This document shows positions 1 through 5,379 of a stretch of DNA of 5,504 bases, piece by piece. Each line of letters opens with the position of its first letter. The stretch's first letter is position 1. The notes beneath the pieces are model-generated. The model had not been told where the DNA came from and made no database searches. It worked only from the letters and a program-made list of their open reading frames with translations. The DNA comes from Rhodoferax sp. UBA4127 (GTDB lineage Bacteria; Pseudomonadota; Gammaproteobacteria; Burkholderiales; Burkholderiaceae_C), in contig DFWT01000183.1 of the NCBI GenBank assembly GCA_002381045.1, forward strand, positions 10,141 through 15,644, given 5' to 3'. A program made the position numbers and the translations under genes.

Positions 1-94
1 CACCGGTTAACAGCACGGAGTCCCCACCGCCACCGCAAGCCGCGACCAATAGCGCCGATGCCAGCGCTGTCCCAAGAATCTTGAATTGCCTCAT
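1..94 (-). CDS. Lipoprotein, N-terminal part only (cut by window edge)
   Basis: Only the first 31 codons are in the window; the rest lies to the left. The protein begins MRQFKILGTALASALLVAAC followed by GGGGD. A basic N-terminus, a short hydrophobic stretch and a lipobox (VAAC, Cys20) form a clear signal peptidase II site. The residue after Cys is Gly, not Asp, so outer-membrane sorting by the Lol rule is more likely than inner-membrane retention. The start is supported by a GGAGA ribosome binding site (101-105) six bases upstream of ATG. Gly-rich sequence after the lipidated Cys is common in lipoproteins of this bacterial group. The function cannot be told from this fragment. Confidence 0.75.
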   Translation of the reverse strand, partial: MRQFKILGTALASALLVAACGGGGDSVLLTG

Positions 95-170
95 TCACTG
101 TCTCCAGATAGTTAAATAGAACGCCCGTACTTTTTGCCCATGTTAGGAGATAAGTGGGTGTCGTGCGAGT

Positions 171-189
171 CGGGGAAACCCGTGGTTTC
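171..189. other. Small overlapping hairpins downstream of the SemiSWEET gene
   Basis: GAAACC (175-180) and GGTTTC (184-189) form a perfect 6-bp stem with a 3-base loop. The overlapping CGGG-GAAA-CCCG (171-182) forms an alternative 4-bp stem closed by a GNRA-type loop. The two structures exclude each other. They begin 12 bases past the minus-strand SemiSWEET stop. No U-tract follows on either strand, so this is not a standard intrinsic terminator. It could protect a 3' end or be chance. Confidence 0.3.
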
Positions 190-201
190 GCTAGAGTTTG
201 C

Positions 202-456
202 TCACCTATACCGCAACTTCATCACCAAAATCGCGCTGGCCAGTGCCAGAGTAATGCAATTGGCTATCACCACTGGCCAGGCTTGAAGCAGCAGGCCGTA
301 GACCAGCCACATGGCCACGCCGACGGTGAACACGCTGTACATGCCCAGAGAGATGCCGCTGACATCTTTGGTTTGAAACGTGTGCCAGGCTTGTGGCAAA
401 AAGCTTGCCGTGGTCAGGACGGCGGCGAGAGAGCCGATCAGGTCAGTCAAATTCAT
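202..456 (-). CDS. SemiSWEET-type PQ-loop sugar transporter
   Basis: An 84-residue membrane protein matching the usual size of bacterial SemiSWEETs (roughly 85-95 residues). These form homodimers in the inner membrane and carry small sugars by facilitated diffusion. Three hydrophobic segments are visible (about residues 5-23, 38-56 and 62-79), with the PQ signature at Pro21-Gln22 in SFLPQAWHTF followed by the usual TKDVSGIS loop. Trp50 (MWLVYG) and Asn66 (IANCIT) sit where the sugar-pocket Trp and Asn are expected in this family. ATG at 456 is preferred. A TTG two codons earlier (462) is possible, and an in-frame TGA lies just before it. No convincing Shine-Dalgarno sequence precedes either start; a GGAGG at 480-484 is too far away. 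The gene follows dacB on the same strand after 81 bases. The substrate cannot be deduced. Confidence 0.88.
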   Translation of the reverse strand: MNLTDLIGSLAAVLTTASFLPQAWHTFQTKDVSGISLGMYSVFTVGVAMWLVYGLLLQAWPVVIANCITLALASAILVMKLRYR

Positions 457-473
457 GGTCAAAGTTCAATGGG

Positions 474-506
474 GTGCCGCCTCCAGTGGTGCTAGCAGGT
501 CGGCAC
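474..506 (-). other. Imperfect hairpin between dacB and the SemiSWEET gene
   Basis: GTGCCG (474-479) pairs with CGGCAC (501-506), and the stem continues inward with CCT (480-482) and AGG (497-499) after a single-base bulge at 500. That gives about 9 bp around a 14-base loop. It lies 32 bases past the minus-strand dacB stop and 18 bases before the SemiSWEET ATG, and it encloses the only GGAGG in the leader. No T-run follows. It may be an attenuator-like or mRNA-processing structure; evidence is structural only. Confidence 0.35.
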
Positions 507-537
507 ATCTGGCAAATGGGGGCATAGGTCGTGATTG

Positions 538-2007
538 TCACTTGCCCGGCTCATCCCGGGCCACCCAGTCAATCAAAGCATCAAGCGCAGGCCTGGCCGC
601 GCCTGAATTCGCGTGGTTGACCATGGCTACCAGTACAAAACGTCTGCCTGAACTGGCATGCACAACACCGGCCAGGGCAGTCACATCGCGCAGGCTGCCG
701 GTTTTCAGGTGGGCGCTGGCCATCCCTGCTTTGCTGCGCTTCAAGGTGCCGTCCAGCCCCACCACCGGCAGGGATGCCAGCAACTCCGGCATCACTGCGG
801 AAGCCCAGGCCAATTGCAGCAGTTGGGCCAGTTGCTGGGCGCTGATGCGGGTCTGGCGCGACAGGCCAGAGCCGTTGTCGATGATCGGCACCTCTTGCGG
901 ATGGATGCGACGTTGCCACCACTGTCTGAGTGTTTTGCGGGCTGATTCAGAGGTGGCTGTGCCGATGAGCGCTGCGCGGCTGGGCAGAGCCGTACCCATG
1001 TCTGGCAGACCCAAAGTCAGAAACAGCTGCTGCGCCATCACGTTGTTGCTGAATTTGTTGATTTCGCGGATCACCTCGGCCAAGGTGGGTGACGCCACCT
1101 CGAACGTGGGTGGTGTCAAAGGCGCAGCGCCATCCAGAACCTTGCCAGTGAGTTGGCCGCCCATGCTCTGCCACAGGCCAGCAATCGCCCGGGCGTTGTA
1201 GTTGGTCGGGTCGATGTATGCCACTGACCAGACTTTTTCACTGCAGGTGCTGGGGTAGCTGCCAGCCATGGTGATCATCTTGGGGTTGGAAAAATCGGCT
1301 TTCAGGCTGGCCCGGTAGTCGCTGCAATCCGCGTTGGACATTGGCACCTGCGCGGGCCGTTGCACGCCGTCCATCGGCGGGTCAAGTTGCACCCGGGCGC
1401 TGCTGCCCACAGGGTCGGGCGTGAAGGTCAGAACCAAGGCTTTGTAGTTCAGCAGCAAGGCGTCCGGCCGGGCGTTGTAGGGGCGCAGGGGTTCGCCGTC
1501 AAAGTCAGCTGGGTCGCCATTGGGCACTTCGAAGGCATGGCGATCCAGCACGATGTGGCCGGCAATGCGCTGCACGCCCAGGCTTTGGACCCTGCGCAGC
1601 AGCAACCATAGGCGCTCCAGCACCAGTTTGGGGTCGCCCTGACCCTGGATCACCAGGTTGCCCTGCAGCGTGCCGTCTACCACCGGGCCATCCAGCCAGA
1701 CCGGCGTGCGCCACACATAGGCGGGGCCGAGCAGGTCCAGCGCGGCATAGGTGGTCAGCAGCTTCATGACCGATGCCGGGTTCATCGGCGCATCTGCCCT
1801 GTGGCTCAGGCGGGCCGGTGCCTTGCTGTCGACCGAGGTGACCAGCAGGCTGACCACGTCCAGCGGAATCTTGGCTCGGACCAATGCGGTTTGCACTTCT
1901 GGTGGCAAGGTTTGCGCGCCAACCGACCCGGCCAGAATGGCACAGGATGCGAGCACCGGAGCTAAAAGTCGTTTGAACCTTGATGGATCTGGCATGTGAA
2001 AACGCAT
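538..2007 (-). CDS. dacB: D-alanyl-D-alanine carboxypeptidase/endopeptidase, PBP4 type (peptidase S13)
   Basis: A 489-residue periplasmic penicillin-binding protein, close to E. coli DacB (477). It trims the terminal D-Ala of peptidoglycan stem peptides and cleaves D-Ala-mDAP cross-links. The active-site set is complete: Ser79-x-x-Lys82 (PASVMK), Ser320-Asn321-Asn322 (KFSNN) and Lys435-Thr-Gly437 (HLKTGS). The family stretch DNGSGLSR is at 377-384. Between the first two motifs lies the long inserted region typical of PBP4 (about 100-300), with the recognisable RPYNARPDALLLNYK at 175-189. An N-terminal Sec signal peptide is visible (FKRLLAPVLASCAILAG, cleavage probably after VGA31). ATG 2007 is chosen; ATG 1995 (MPDPSRF) is an alternative that keeps the signal peptide. 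The frame stays open upstream to 2244, but that part reads antisense to the EamA gene and lies before the signal peptide. No Shine-Dalgarno sequence precedes the start, but a GATAAT lies 6 bases upstream. Confidence 0.95.
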   Translation of the reverse strand: MRFHMPDPSRFKRLLAPVLASCAILAGSVGAQTLPPEVQTALVRAKIPLDVVSLLVTSVDSKAPARLSHRADAPMNPASVMKLLTTYAALDLLGPAYVWRTPVWLDGPVVDGTLQGNLVIQGQGDPKLVLERLWLLLRRVQSLGVQRIAGHIVLDRHAFEVPNGDPADFDGEPLRPYNARPDALLLNYKALVLTFTPDPVGSSARVQLDPPMDGVQRPAQVPMSNADCSDYRASLKADFSNPKMITMAGSYPSTCSEKVWSVAYIDPTNYNARAIAGLWQSMGGQLTGKVLDGAAPLTPPTFEVASPTLAEVIREINKFSNNVMAQQLFLTLGLPDMGTALPSRAALIGTATSESARKTLRQWWQRRIHPQEVPIIDNGSGLSRQTRISAQQLAQLLQLAWASAVMPELLASLPVVGLDGTLKRSKAGMASAHLKTGSLRDVTALAGVVHASSGRRFVLVAMVNHANSGAARPALDALIDWVARDEPGK

Positions 2008-2010
2008 ACC

Positions 2011-2056
2011 CGGATTATCGGCGGCTGCGTCACATGAGCGGGCCACGGATAATCCG
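2011..2056. promoter_or_regulatory. Divergent promoter/operator region with 9-bp inverted repeat
   Basis: CGGATTATC (2011-2019) and GATAATCCG (2048-2056) are exact inverted copies 28 bases apart. They fill the ends of the 52-base gap between the divergent dacB and EamA starts. Each arm, read toward its gene, contains GATAAT (5 of 6 to the sigma-70 -10 consensus). Six bases separate that hexamer from the A of the ATG on each side (2007 on minus, 2060 on plus), where transcription would be expected to begin. Neither gene has a Shine-Dalgarno sequence, which fits leaderless mRNAs. No good -35 hexamer is visible at 16-18 bases on either strand, so an operator or activator site is an alternative reading. 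Confidence 0.4.
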
Positions 2057-2059
2057 TTG

Positions 2060-3070
2060 ATGCCAACTTTCCATTCCTTTTTGAGCCGTTTTTCGCCGCG
2101 TACCTTGGGCTTGGTGGCCGCCGCCATCACGGTGCTGATCTGGACCTCGTTCATTTTGATTGCCCGGGCTTCGGCCGACCCGGCGCGCGGCGGCTTGCTG
2201 ACACCGCTGGACATCGCCTTTTGCCGCATTGTGGGCGCCAGCATGGTGCTGCTGCCTTGGGGCGCTTACCTGGTGCGGCAAGACCGTGCACGCGGGGTGA
2301 TGGACGCCTCGTGGCTGGGGCTTTCGCCTCTGCCCGCCCGCACCACGATCAGCGTCGGATTTTTTGGTGGCCTGCTGTATGCCTTGCTGGCCTACAGCGG
2401 GTTTGCGTATGCGCCGGCCTTGCATGCCTCGGTGCTGCTGCCCGGTAGCCTGCCTTTATGGACCGCCTTGCTGGCGCTGCGGTTGCTGGGCGATCGCATC
2501 ACGCCACTGCGCGCTTTGGGCCTGGGGCTGATCGTGTTGGGCGATTTGCTGGTGGGTGGCTTAAGCCTGCTGCGTGCTTTTGACGGCGGGCAGGTCTGGT
2601 TGGGTGACGTGTTGTTCATGGCCGGTGCGATGTGCTGGGCCACTTACAGCGTGCTGGCCCGCCACCATGGGCTGGATGCAGTGCAGGCCACCATTGCCAT
2701 CACCACTTTTGCCTTCGTCACGTTTGTGCCGACCTACACGCTGCTGGTGTTGACTGGTGTGTTGCCGGGTCAGGTGTTCAATGCGCCCTGGGGCAGCTTG
2801 CTGTTTCAGGCCGCGTTTCAGGGCTGGGGCTCGGTGGTCATTTCAGGCATTACCTTCACGCAGATGATTCGCCACTTTGGCCCGGTGCGCTCCACCATGA
2901 TCACCGCGCTGGTGCCGGGCCTGTCGGCGCTGGGGTCGGTGTGGCTGCTGGGCGAGCCGCTGCGCTGGAATCTGGCCACCGGCTTGGCTTTGGTCACCGC
3001 AGGCATTTTGTTTGGTGTGCGCGCCAGTGCTCCATCTGCTATGCAATTAAAAGCTGTTAACGCAGATTAA
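2060..3070 (+). CDS. EamA/DMT-superfamily inner-membrane transporter
   Basis: A 336-residue hydrophobic protein with about ten membrane helices (roughly 15-37, 50-72, 97-118, 121-142, 150-171, 181-200, 210-232, 245-268, 277-297, 302-320). This is the two-EamA-domain architecture of drug/metabolite transporters. Family-like stretches are the first-helix ITVLIWTSFILIAR, ALHASVLLPGSLPLWTALLAL closing repeat one, and STMITALVPGLSALGSVWLLGEPL closing repeat two. Members export or import amino acids, nucleosides or other small metabolites; the substrate cannot be read from sequence. ATG 2060 is used; the preceding TTG (2057) is also in frame. No Shine-Dalgarno sequence is seen. The last ten codons (from Ala327) and the TAA stop lie inside an AT-rich repeat (3038-3091), so the natural C-terminus has probably been rewritten by that element, beyond the last helix. 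Confidence 0.9.
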   Translation: MPTFHSFLSRFSPRTLGLVAAAITVLIWTSFILIARASADPARGGLLTPLDIAFCRIVGASMVLLPWGAYLVRQDRARGVMDASWLGLSPLPARTTISVGFFGGLLYALLAYSGFAYAPALHASVLLPGSLPLWTALLALRLLGDRITPLRALGLGLIVLGDLLVGGLSLLRAFDGGQVWLGDVLFMAGAMCWATYSVLARHHGLDAVQATIAITTFAFVTFVPTYTLLVLTGVLPGQVFNAPWGSLLFQAAFQGWGSVVISGITFTQMIRHFGPVRSTMITALVPGLSALGSVWLLGEPLRWNLATGLALVTAGILFGVRASAPSAMQLKAVNAD

Positions 3071-3091
3071 ATAAGGGCTGGAGGCTGATTT
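3038..3091 (+). repeat. AT-rich dispersed element, copy A (EamA 3' end and spacer)
   Basis: Copy A of an element seen three times in this window. It runs from GCTATGCAATTAA to GGCTGATTT in an otherwise GC-rich region. Over 54 ungapped positions it matches copy C at about 35, including the unbroken AGCTGTTA. Its last 21 bases match copy B at 18, including ATAAGGGCT. It supplies the final codons and stop of the EamA gene and continues into the spacer before tsaB. Recurrence in three genes argues against a one-gene feature. Identity counts are by hand. Confidence 0.7.
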
Positions 3092-3108
3092 GTCTTATAA
3101 ATTTTTTT
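3071..3108 (+). promoter_or_regulatory. AT-rich spacer with possible -10 box or weak terminator before tsaB
   Basis: The spacer holds TATAAA (3096-3101), a 5-of-6 match to a -10 box. It would start transcription near 3108, about 30 bases before the tsaB ATG. No clear -35 is present. The same bases also give ATAAG (3071-3075) pairing with CTTAT (3094-3098), with seven T residues (3102-3108) three bases further on. That resembles a weak intrinsic terminator for the EamA gene. The two readings are not exclusive and neither is strong. Confidence 0.3.
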
Positions 3109-3139
3109 GCAACTCCAAGGCCTGGCCAGGAGCCGCACC

Positions 3140-3871
3140 ATGAACCTGCTGGCGCTGGACACCAGCACTGAATGGATGTCGATAGCGCTGCAGCGCGGCG
3201 CTGGTGCTGCGGCCACAGTTTGGCAGCACCACGCCGCCGGTGGTGCGCTGGCGTCAAGCCATTTGATTCCTGAAATTCAGCGCTTAATGGCTTTGGCTGA
3301 TCTGCGTTTTGAGGCGCTGGATGCGGTGCTGTTTGGTGCCGGTCCGGGTTCCTTCACCGGGCTGCGCACCGCCTGCTCTGTGGCGCAGGGCCTGGCGTTT
3401 GGCGCGGGCATCACCGTGCTGCCGGTGGACACGCTGCTGGCCGTGGCCGAAGATGCGCGCTCGCAGCTTGGTGCTCCTGATGCCTTGGCAGTGACGGCCA
3501 TGCTGGACGCGCGCATGGACCAGGTCTATGCCGCTAGCTATTTTTTTGATATTAACCAGTGGTCTATTTATAAGGGCTACAGCCTGATTTCTCCTGAAGC
3601 CTTGGAAGCTGATGTGAACGATGTGCTGGCCGGCAATGTGTTTGCCGCCTACGGTGCCCGATTGCCAGTGGGCCAGCAGCGTCAGGTGCCAGCCCTGCCC
3701 ACCGCCACCGCCATGCTGCGCCTGGCCCCGGCCTTGCTGGCAACGGGTTTGGCGGTTCGCCCGGAATTGGCGCTGCCCACCTACATTCGCGACAAAGTGG
3801 CTCAGACCACGGCCGAGCGTGAAGCGGCCAAACTGGCCTTGGCCGGCGCGGGCGGAGCCAAATTGGCATGA
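3140..3871 (+). CDS. tsaB: tRNA t6A biosynthesis protein TsaB
   Basis: A 243-residue cytoplasmic protein of the ASKHA-fold TsaB family (E. coli 231). With TsaD, TsaE and TsaC it makes N6-threonylcarbamoyl-adenosine at position 37 of ANN-decoding tRNAs; TsaB is the non-catalytic partner that binds and stabilises TsaD. Visible signatures are the N-terminal LLALDTST (3-10), HLIPEI (41-46) and GAGPGSFTGLR (66-76). DARMDQVYAA (123-132) and the C-terminal LPTYIRDKVAQTTAER (212-227) complete the set. ATG 3140 is chosen because AGGAG (3128-3132) lies 7 bases before it and LLALDTST then sits at the true N-terminus. The frame also opens at 3107, without support. Codons 133-150 (SYFFDINQWSIYKGYSLI) fall in an AT-rich block unlike the rest of the gene. 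The stop overlaps rimI by ATGA. Confidence 0.95.
   Translation: MNLLALDTSTEWMSIALQRGAGAAATVWQHHAAGGALASSHLIPEIQRLMALADLRFEALDAVLFGAGPGSFTGLRTACSVAQGLAFGAGITVLPVDTLLAVAEDARSQLGAPDALAVTAMLDARMDQVYAASYFFDINQWSIYKGYSLISPEALEADVNDVLAGNVFAAYGARLPVGQQRQVPALPTATAMLRLAPALLATGLAVRPELALPTYIRDKVAQTTAEREAAKLALAGAGGAKLA
3537..3590 (+). repeat. AT-rich dispersed element, copy B (in frame within tsaB)
   Basis: Copy B starts GCTATTTTTTTGATATTAA and ends with a 21-base tail matching copy A at 18 positions; the total length (54) is the same. The left half matches copy A poorly. It is read in a different frame from copies A and C and encodes TsaB residues 133-150. Compared with E. coli TsaB this segment (DARM-x-VY to the SPEAL-like helix) is about the usual length. 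The element therefore seems to have replaced or rewritten a surface strand/loop, not lengthened it. Confidence 0.5.
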
Positions 3872-4383
3872 GCGCCACGGTGTCGCCAGCGCTGCACCAG
3901 GCCACGGGTTCGGGCGCAGCCCAAGTCGAGGTGCACTTTGAGCCCATGCTCGACCAGCACCTAGACGCCGTCGCCGCGCTTGAACAGCGTGCCTACCCGC
4001 ACCCCTGGCAACGGCGCCACTTTGCCGATTGTCTGGGCGCGGGCTACCAGGCGCAACGGCTGATGGCGGGTGAGTTGATGTTGGGTTACTTCGTGGCCAT
4101 GAAGGGCGTGGACGAGGTGCATTTGCTCAACCTGGTGGTGGCCCCTGAGTACCAGCGCCAGGGTTGGGCGCAAGTAATGCTGGACGCCTTGGCTCTGTGG
4201 GCGCGCGGGCAGGGCGCGCAATGGTTGTGGCTGGAGGCCCGCGCCAGCAACACCCGCGCGGTGCATGTGTACAAAGCCCACGGCTACCGTTTGGTCGGTA
4301 CCCGGCGCAACTATTACCCGGCTGAGAACGGCCAGCGCGAAGATGCGGTGGTGATGAGCCTGAAGCTGGTCAACGCGGTTTGA
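3868..4383 (+). CDS. rimI: Ribosomal protein S18 N-alpha-acetyltransferase RimI (GNAT)
   Basis: A 171-residue GNAT-fold enzyme that transfers acetyl from acetyl-CoA to the N-terminal alanine of ribosomal protein S18. Alignment by eye to E. coli RimI (148 residues) is good. EQRAYPHPW (39-47) matches EQRAHAFPW. The acetyl-CoA loop is YQRQGWAQ (95-102), where the E. coli protein has QRQGLGR. LWLEARASN (120-128) carries Glu123 (E. coli E103, general base). Tyr135 equals E. coli Y115 (general acid), and RRNYYP (146-151) is identical. The first roughly 23 residues (SATVSPALHQ onward) are an extra, probably flexible, N-terminal tail. The start overlaps the tsaB stop by four bases and has GGAG (3854-3857) ten bases upstream inside tsaB, so translational coupling is likely. 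The tsaB-rimI pairing is common in proteobacteria. Confidence 0.94.
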   Translation: MSATVSPALHQATGSGAAQVEVHFEPMLDQHLDAVAALEQRAYPHPWQRRHFADCLGAGYQAQRLMAGELMLGYFVAMKGVDEVHLLNLVVAPEYQRQGWAQVMLDALALWARGQGAQWLWLEARASNTRAVHVYKAHGYRLVGTRRNYYPAENGQREDAVVMSLKLVNAV

Positions 4384-4398
4384 CCTGACAATTCCTCC

Positions 4399-5379
4399 AT
4401 GAGCCTGCACCTAGACACCCGACAACGCGCCATGCTGCAAGAGATGGGTGTGCGGGTGTGGTTGCCCGCTGAGCCAATCGAACTGGAATCGGTGTCGGTT
4501 GCTACACAGACAATAGCTGTTAGCCCAGATTTAACATGGGTTACAGGGTCAAAGCTTTCAAAATCAACAACCGCGCCTGTGGCTGCCTCACCCGCTAAGC
4601 CGTTGTCGGAGCAGGCCCAGCCCGAGCCTACCGAGTTGGCGCCTGGTGAGCATTTCAGTGTGTTGACCCGATCACCCCGGGCTGCGAGCGCCTTGCCCTC
4701 TGGCCTGGCACCCATGACCTGGCCAGAACTGCATCAAGCGGTGAGTAATTGCCAGGCCTGTGCCATGTGCCAGGGTCGACGCGCGCCGGTGCTGGCGGCT
4801 CCCGCAGAGGCCTTGCCGTGTGACTGGATGGTGGTGGGCGAGCCACCCGATGAGTTGCAGGAGCGCTTGGGTCAGCCCTTCGCCGGCGAGTCGGGGCAAC
4901 TGCTTGACAAGATGCTGCGCGCGGTAGGTGCTCAGCGTTTTCCGAATCCGCCGGTGGCAGACGGTGCGCCAGTTGCTGAACCCACGCCGCAATCACCGGC
5001 CAACCGGGCCTACCTGACCAACGTCCTCAAGTGCCGCCCAGCCCGGGTGCGCGCGCCAGTGGCCTCCGAGTTGACGGCCTGCGCGGCTTATTTACGCCGC
5101 GAAATTGCGCTGGTGCAGCCCAAGGTGATCGTGACCATGGGCCGCTTTGCCATGCAATTGCTCCTGAGCGAAATGCCGCCCGAGCAGGTCAAGCTGCCGC
5201 TGGGCAAACTGCGCGGGCGCGTCTGGCAGTTTGCTGGTGTGCCGGTGGTGGTGACTTACCCGCCAGACTATTTGCTGGGCAACCCGCAAGAAAAAGCCAA
5301 GGCCTGGGCCGATTTGCAACTGGCCATGGCAGTGGTGCGGGGCGAGACGGGTTTGAGTCAGGGTGATGTGAGCCCTTAG
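4399..5379 (+). CDS. Uracil-DNA glycosylase, family 4/5-like, with altered motifs
   Basis: A 326-residue protein of the Fe-S uracil-DNA glycosylase superfamily, which removes uracil from DNA. The N-terminal DTRQRAMLQEMGVRVWLP (6-23) is followed by a Pro/Ala-rich linker (about 30-105) and the catalytic core (about 107-315). Cluster-type cysteines are visible at 118/121/124 and at 212 and 228 (NVLKCRP then TACAAYL). Motif one is VVGEPPDELQERLGQPFAG (145-163): Glu148 and the base-stacking Phe161 are kept, but GEPPD replaces the usual GEAPG. Asn208 is kept in TNVLKC. In motif two the usual TYHPxYL is TYPPDYL (286-292), so the conserved His is Pro288, and the following Arg position is Gly294. Reduced or changed activity is possible. 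Linker residues 35-52 are encoded by an AT-rich repeat. The gene starts 15 bases after rimI with no clear Shine-Dalgarno sequence. Confidence 0.85.
   Translation: MSLHLDTRQRAMLQEMGVRVWLPAEPIELESVSVATQTIAVSPDLTWVTGSKLSKSTTAPVAASPAKPLSEQAQPEPTELAPGEHFSVLTRSPRAASALPSGLAPMTWPELHQAVSNCQACAMCQGRRAPVLAAPAEALPCDWMVVGEPPDELQERLGQPFAGESGQLLDKMLRAVGAQRFPNPPVADGAPVAEPTPQSPANRAYLTNVLKCRPARVRAPVASELTACAAYLRREIALVQPKVIVTMGRFAMQLLLSEMPPEQVKLPLGKLRGRVWQFAGVPVVVTYPPDYLLGNPQEKAKAWADLQLAMAVVRGETGLSQGDVSP
4501..4554 (+). repeat. AT-rich dispersed element, copy C (in frame within the glycosylase linker)
   Basis: Copy C starts GCTACACAGACAATAGCTGT and matches copy A at about 35 of 54 ungapped positions. Matching blocks include AGCTGTTA and CAGATT, and TTACAG resembles CTACAG of copy B. 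It is read in the same frame as copy A: GCT ... GCT GTT AGC CCA GAT TTA here, against GCT ... GCT GTT AAC GCA GAT TAA there. It encodes residues 35-52 of the glycosylase (ATQTIAVSPDLTWVTGSK), where one base change from the copy A stop (TAA) to TTA keeps the frame open. AT-rich sequence continues to about 4575. Confidence 0.6.

Noticed and set aside
105..140. Possible fourth copy of the AT-rich repeat upstream of the lipoprotein gene
   Set aside because: Only short AT-rich words such as TATTTAA are shared on the reverse strand and the alignment needs gaps; more likely an ordinary promoter region.
111..140. Sigma-70 promoter for the lipoprotein gene
   Set aside because: TATTTA-like -10 words are present on the minus strand but no acceptable -35 lies 16-18 bases upstream.
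380..1201. Long plus-strand open frame of 273 codons
   Set aside because: It is the antisense shadow of dacB, whose catalytic motifs are all in the minus frame; the translated product shows no domain.
2008..2244. Upstream extension of the dacB frame (79 extra codons)
   Set aside because: It precedes the signal peptide, is antisense to the EamA gene, and its sequence is basic and low in family resemblance.
2030..2425. Minus-strand open frame opposite the EamA gene
   Set aside because: Composition is Gln/Arg/His-rich as expected from a shadow of GC-rich coding DNA; the plus frame gives clear membrane helices.
3107..3139. Earlier TTG start for tsaB
   Set aside because: AGGAG seven bases before ATG 3140 and the family N-terminus LLALDTST support the later start.
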